A DNA stretch of 18,822 nt from Methylococcus sp. UBA6136. Its GTDB lineage: Bacteria; Pseudomonadota; Gammaproteobacteria; Methylococcales; Methylococcaceae. The position numbers and the translations under genes were made by a program. Positions 15,561-18,822 of the stretch are shown here, in pieces (the first letter of the stretch is position 1; every line of letters starts with the position of its first letter). Below the pieces are notes generated by a model that was not told the DNA's origin, ran no database searches, and saw nothing but the letters and a program-made list of their open reading frames with translations. The stretch lies in contig DIVI01000161.1 of NCBI GenBank assembly GCA_002423305.1, positions 1 to 18,822 on the forward strand. The letters are read 5' to 3'.

Positions 15561-16403
15561 ATGATCACCTACAACCCCAAGTCCTGGTGGGGTCTGATCT
15601 TCAAGTTCCACAAGAGCGACACCTTTCGGCGCCTGCTGCCCAACATGGTGACCATCGCGCTTTACTCGGCAGCGGTGGCTTACCTGAATGTAAACGTTTT
15701 TCCCGGCTATTTTCAGACCACCAGCATCGTCCACTCGCTGCTCGGTTTCGTCATTTCCCTGCTTTTGGTCTTTCGCACCAACACCGCCTACGAGCGTTGG
15801 TGGGAAGGTCGACGATTCTGGGGCCAATTGGTCAATACCTCACGAAATCTGGCGTTGAAATTGAACGCCTACCTGCCGGAGAGGCATCCATCCCGCCCTG
15901 CGCTATCCGGAAGCATTACCGCTTTCGCCTGGACTCTGATCGATCACCTTCGTGACAATCCCTGGTCAGTGTACGGACCGATCACGCATGGCCCCAACGC
16001 AATCTCTGTGATTCTTTTCAACCACATCGAGCAGCTTCGCCGCATGGGTGACCTGACGCGGGAACACTTTCGCAACCTCAACAACGACCTGACCGCTCTG
16101 GCGGATATCTGCGGTGGCTGCGAAAGAATCAAGAAGACCCCGATCCCCTATTCCTACAATCTTTTCATCAAGAAATTCATCTTCGCCTACATCGTGGCAA
16201 TGCCGTTTTTGTTCGTGCCTGAGTTTGGCTACTGGACAGCGCTTTTTTCAACATTCATGTTTTACGTTCTAGGCAGCCTCGAGATACTGGCCGAAGAAGT
16301 CGAAAATCCCTTTGGTTCCGATGCCAATGATCTGCCAATGGAGGACATCGCGGAAACCATAGAGCGGAACGTCCGCGAAATTCTTCTGCAGGGTCAAAAC
16401 TAA
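15561..16403 (+). CDS. Bestrophin family ion channel (UPF0187)
   Basis: The 280-residue protein belongs to the bacterial bestrophin/YneE family of pentameric inner-membrane ion channels. Signs are the N-terminal WWGLIFKFHKSDTFRRLLP, the first helix followed by SLLGFVISLLLVFRTNTAYERWWEGRRFWGQL (the strongest family motif) and KTPIPYSYNLFIKKFIFAYI with PFLF. The C-terminal ENPFGSDANDLPMEDIAETI is a cytoplasmic segment conserved even in animal bestrophins. Four transmembrane helices are expected. Bacterial members studied so far conduct mostly cations; the natural ion here is unknown. The start at 15561 fits the family; an ACAGG lies directly against the ATG. It stands between gyrB and a C1-cofactor operon and may have its own promoter near a CATAAT at 15484-15489, though no good -35 is present. 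Confidence 0.93.
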   Translation: MITYNPKSWWGLIFKFHKSDTFRRLLPNMVTIALYSAAVAYLNVNVFPGYFQTTSIVHSLLGFVISLLLVFRTNTAYERWWEGRRFWGQLVNTSRNLALKLNAYLPERHPSRPALSGSITAFAWTLIDHLRDNPWSVYGPITHGPNAISVILFNHIEQLRRMGDLTREHFRNLNNDLTALADICGGCERIKKTPIPYSYNLFIKKFIFAYIVAMPFLFVPEFGYWTALFSTFMFYVLGSLEILAEEVENPFGSDANDLPMEDIAETIERNVREILLQGQN

Positions 16404-16442
16404 CGGCGAAACTGGCTTTGTCGAGGGATGCCAAGCCTACGT

Positions 16443-16451
16443 TGGTATAAT
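16443..16451 (+). promoter_or_regulatory. Extended -10 promoter for the C1-cofactor operon
   Basis: TGG followed by a perfect TATAAT (16446-16451) is an extended -10 element. It needs little from a -35, and none is well placed here. Transcription would start near 16458, giving a leader of about 34 bases before the ATG at 16492. Confidence 0.6.
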
Positions 16452-16491
16452 TCCGGCTCCCAATCGTCGCTCTGATCCCACTCCTTCATTC

Positions 16492-17922
16492 ATGGCTGAA
16501 CACATTCTGTTTCTCACCGGCAAGCTGGCTGAAAAACAGTTGCGTCGGACGCTGGAAGAAATGGAGCCCGACTTTTGCTGGAAGGTCCTTCAGCTGGGTA
16601 TTACCGTCGCCGCACTGATGACGGCCGACATGATCCGACGGCGACTCAAGGACACCGGCGGGGCCGATCGCATTATCGTCCCGGGACGTTGTCGAGGAGA
16701 CCTGGATGCGCTGTCCGCCGACCTCGGCCTTCCCGTGGAACGTGGTCCGGACGAGCTGCATGATCTTCCGGAGTTTTTCGGTAAAGCCCAAAAAAAGCCA
16801 GACCTTTCCCGCTACGAACTGCATATCTTTGCCGAGATTGTCGAAGCCCCTCAGCTTGATATCGATGGCATCCTGCGACGTGCAAGGGATTACCGGAACG
16901 ACGGGGCGGATGTCATAGATATCGGGTGTCTACCGGCCACCCCTTTTCCGCACATGCAAGATGCCGTGGCGGCGCTCAAGGCAGAGGGGTTTCTGGTGAG
17001 CGTCGACTCACTGGAGACCGATGACCTGATCAAGGGAAGCCGAGCGGGCGCGGATTTTCTGCTGAGCCTCAGTGAGGACACCTTGTGGATCGCGGACGAA
17101 GTCGCCGCCACCCCAATCCTCATTCCTGCCACACACGGCGACCTGAAGTCTTTGGACCGGGCCATTGCGCGAATGCAGGCAATGGGACGAGAGTTCATCG
17201 TCGATCCCATTCTCGACCCCATTCACTTCGGCTTTGCCGATTCCATCGTGCGTTATCACGAAGTGCGGCGCCGGCATCCGGAAGCCGAAATGATGATGGG
17301 CGTGGGCAACCTGACTGAACTCACCCACTGCGATACCGCCGGCATCAATGCCACCCTGCTGGGCATCTGCTCCGAACTGCATATCAAGCAGATTCTCGCC
17401 ACCCAGGTGAGCAAGCATGCGCGCACGGCGATCCGCGAGGCAGATCGGGCCCGCCGCATCATGTTTGCCGCGCGCGAGCTGAACCGTCTTCCCAAACATA
17501 TCGACGATGGACTCATGGCGCTGCACGAACGTGCGCCATTCCCACTGTCCCGCGAGGAAATCCAGGAGCTCTACGAAGCCATCAAGGATCCCAGCTATCG
17601 TGTCCTCACCAGTCCCGATGGTCTGCATATCTGCAATCGCAATGGACTGCATACGGCGGAAGATCCATTCCAGCTTTTTCCCAAGCTGGCAGTCGAAGAG
17701 GATGGAGGCCATGCATTTTATTTGGGCGTCGAGCTCGCGCGAGCCCAGATCGCCTGGCAACTCGGCAAGCGTTATGTGCAGGATCAGCCCCTGGACTGGG
17801 GCTGTCAGGTGATGGTGAAGGAGGACCCCTCCATTAACCCGCATGCTTACAAACCGGCCGGCCCGACCCTACAGCAACGCCGGGAAGAAACCGACGGCCC
17901 ACTTTCCGATACAAAGTCATGA
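16492..17922 (+). CDS. Dihydropteroate synthase-like protein of H4MPT biosynthesis (DUF6513)
   Basis: The 476-residue protein resembles the dihydropteroate-synthase-related proteins shared by methanogenic archaea and H4MPT-containing methylotrophs. Residues 1 to about 110 form the N-terminal domain of this group (AEHILFLTGKLAEKQLRRTL, then RIIVPGRCRGDL). A pterin-binding TIM barrel follows, with GADVIDIGCLPATPFP (138-153), FLVSVDSLE (168-175) and FIVDPILDPIHFGF. The C-terminal 100 residues are an extra domain (LLTSPDGLHICNRNGLH-type) absent from folate-type FolP. The likely role is the condensation of a dihydropterin with an aminobenzene ribosyl unit in tetrahydromethanopterin synthesis; this is inferred from the family and neighbours. 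It is the first gene of the operon, and the downstream ATG overlaps its stop by four bases. No clear Shine-Dalgarno is seen. Confidence 0.9.
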   Translation: MAEHILFLTGKLAEKQLRRTLEEMEPDFCWKVLQLGITVAALMTADMIRRRLKDTGGADRIIVPGRCRGDLDALSADLGLPVERGPDELHDLPEFFGKAQKKPDLSRYELHIFAEIVEAPQLDIDGILRRARDYRNDGADVIDIGCLPATPFPHMQDAVAALKAEGFLVSVDSLETDDLIKGSRAGADFLLSLSEDTLWIADEVAATPILIPATHGDLKSLDRAIARMQAMGREFIVDPILDPIHFGFADSIVRYHEVRRRHPEAEMMMGVGNLTELTHCDTAGINATLLGICSELHIKQILATQVSKHARTAIREADRARRIMFAARELNRLPKHIDDGLMALHERAPFPLSREEIQELYEAIKDPSYRVLTSPDGLHICNRNGLHTAEDPFQLFPKLAVEEDGGHAFYLGVELARAQIAWQLGKRYVQDQPLDWGCQVMVKEDPSINPHAYKPAGPTLQQRREETDGPLSDTKS

Positions 17923-18479
17923 TTCGCGAGGTCATTCTCACCAGTCAATCGTCACAGGGCCATGTTCATCTGGCACCCATGGGCATCCACATCGAGGGCG
18001 ACGAACGGCTGCTCATGCCATTTCGTCCCTCCACCACCCTGGACAACGTCCTGGCCACGGGTACAGCGGTGATGAATTATTGCGATGATGTTCGCCTCTT
18101 TGCCGGTTGTCTGACCGGCCGGCGTGACTGGCCGCTGCTGGCTGCGGACAAGATCATCGGCTGTCGGCTGGCCGGCGCGTTGTCCCACGCGGAACTGGAG
18201 CTGGTCCGGCATGAGGACGATCCCGTCCGGCCGAAGCTGTATTGCCGGGTCATCCATGAAGTCATGCATGCTCCATTTCAAGGTTTCAATCGGGCGCAGT
18301 TTGCCGTGCTGGAGGCAGCCATTCTGGTCAGCCGACTGCACATGCTCCCTCCGGAAAAGCTCGACTCAGAACTCGCCTATCTGCGGATTGGACTCGATAA
18401 AACCGCCGGACCCAATGAATGCGAAGCCTGGGGTTGGCTAATGGAGCGGATCGACGCTTATCGGGAGACGTCCTCATGA
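17919..18479 (+). CDS. DUF447 family protein linked to C1 cofactor synthesis
   Basis: The 186-residue protein matches the DUF447 family: IREVILTSQSSQGHVHLAPMGIHIEG at the N-terminus, FRPSTTLDNVLATGTAVMNYCDDVRLFA, and a mid-protein RPKLYCRVIHEVMHAPFQGFNRAQFAVLEAAILVSRLHML. These fit a split-barrel flavin-binding fold of the pyridoxamine-phosphate-oxidase type, as I recall for the family. No signal peptide or membrane segment is present. Its biochemical activity is not established to my knowledge. The family recurs with H4MPT genes in methylotrophs and methanogens. It overlaps both neighbours by ATGA junctions, which ties it to the same pathway. A flavin-dependent reduction of a pterin or cofactor intermediate is one possibility, not shown here. 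Confidence 0.85.
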   Translation: MIREVILTSQSSQGHVHLAPMGIHIEGDERLLMPFRPSTTLDNVLATGTAVMNYCDDVRLFAGCLTGRRDWPLLAADKIIGCRLAGALSHAELELVRHEDDPVRPKLYCRVIHEVMHAPFQGFNRAQFAVLEAAILVSRLHMLPPEKLDSELAYLRIGLDKTAGPNECEAWGWLMERIDAYRETSS

Positions 18480-18822
18480 CACGCCTCCTGGCCAGTGTGG
18501 CGAGCCTGGAAGAGGCGCGGATGGCGTCTGAATGCGGGGCCGACATCATCGACCTCAAGAATCCGCGGGAGGGAGCGCTGGGCGCCTGGCCGGTTGTTCA
18601 GGTCAGGATGGCCGTCGATGCCCTGCACGGGAAAACTCCCCTCAGCGCCACGATTGGGGATTTGCCCATGGAAGCCACGACAATCCGGGCGGCCGTGGAG
18701 GCCATGGCGGTGACCGGGGTGGATTACGTCAAACTCGGCCTTTTTCCCGGCGGCGACTGGCATGAGGTGATCGCGAGCCTCAAGCCGCTGTCGCAGCAGG
18801 GAGTCCGCCTCGTCGCCGTGCT
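18476..18822 (+). CDS. mfnB: (5-formylfuran-3-yl)methyl phosphate synthase, partial
   Basis: Only the first 115 residues are in the window; the gene continues past the end. The family (DUF556, MfnB) condenses two glyceraldehyde 3-phosphates to the furan precursor of methanofuran; methylotrophic bacteria use a related methylofuran as formyl carrier. The N-terminus TRLLASVASLEEARMASECGADIIDLKNPREGALGA is diagnostic. Asp26 and Lys28 correspond to Asp25 and the catalytic Lys27 of the characterised Methanocaldococcus enzyme. Lys86 in DYVKLGLFP matches the further conserved active-site lysine Lys85. The barrel strands LSATIGDLP and the following VDYVKLG are in place. The ATG overlaps the DUF447 stop. 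Together these indicate that the operon serves both pterin and furan C1 cofactors. Confidence 0.93.
   Translation, partial: MTRLLASVASLEEARMASECGADIIDLKNPREGALGAWPVVQVRMAVDALHGKTPLSATIGDLPMEATTIRAAVEAMAVTGVDYVKLGLFPGGDWHEVIASLKPLSQQGVRLVAV

Overview
This window reads as chromosomal DNA of a methylotrophic gammaproteobacterium with a moderately high G+C content. Two things point there. The block mnmE-yidC-yidD-rnpA-rpmH (minus strand), divergent from dnaA-dnaN-recF-gyrB (plus strand), is the classic gammaproteobacterial dnaA neighbourhood. The right end carries a three-gene operon for tetrahydromethanopterin/methylofuran-type C1 cofactors: a dihydropteroate-synthase-like protein, a DUF447 protein and MfnB. 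Bacteria use these cofactors for formaldehyde oxidation, as in methanotrophs and other methylotrophs. I would guess Methylococcales or a relative, but no sequence here fixes the genus.

Layout. 1-546: a small secreted protein of unknown function (minus). 699-1471: an EVE-domain protein translationally coupled to an SMR/Gdx-type exporter. 1487-3004: ilvA (minus), divergent from rpiA (3119-3775). rpiA converges on nadC (3812-4657, minus), which is preceded by a small lipoprotein gene (4739-4981). 4982-5472: about 490 bases without a protein gene. On the minus strand this stretch holds a strong intrinsic terminator, several stem-loops and a perfect 14-bp inverted repeat, which together look like an unannotated structured RNA. 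5473-9248 (minus): mnmE and the rpmH-rnpA-yidD-yidC operon, with a consensus-like promoter before rpmH and a strong terminator after yidC. 9433-15468 (plus): dnaA, dnaN, recF and gyrB; recF and gyrB overlap by four bases. 15561-16403: a bestrophin-type channel. 16446-18822: an extended -10 promoter and the C1-cofactor operon, whose last gene runs off the window.

How it works together. The centre of the window is a replication, RNA-processing and membrane-protein-insertion core, flanked by ordinary biosynthetic genes (threonine deaminase, ribose-5-phosphate isomerase, NAD synthesis). The C1-cofactor operon gives the lifestyle clue. No CRISPR array, insertion sequence, tRNA, rRNA or obvious horizontally acquired island was seen. 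The most promising undescribed element is the candidate non-coding RNA between mnmE and the lipoprotein gene. The most promising undescribed protein role is that of the DUF447 protein.
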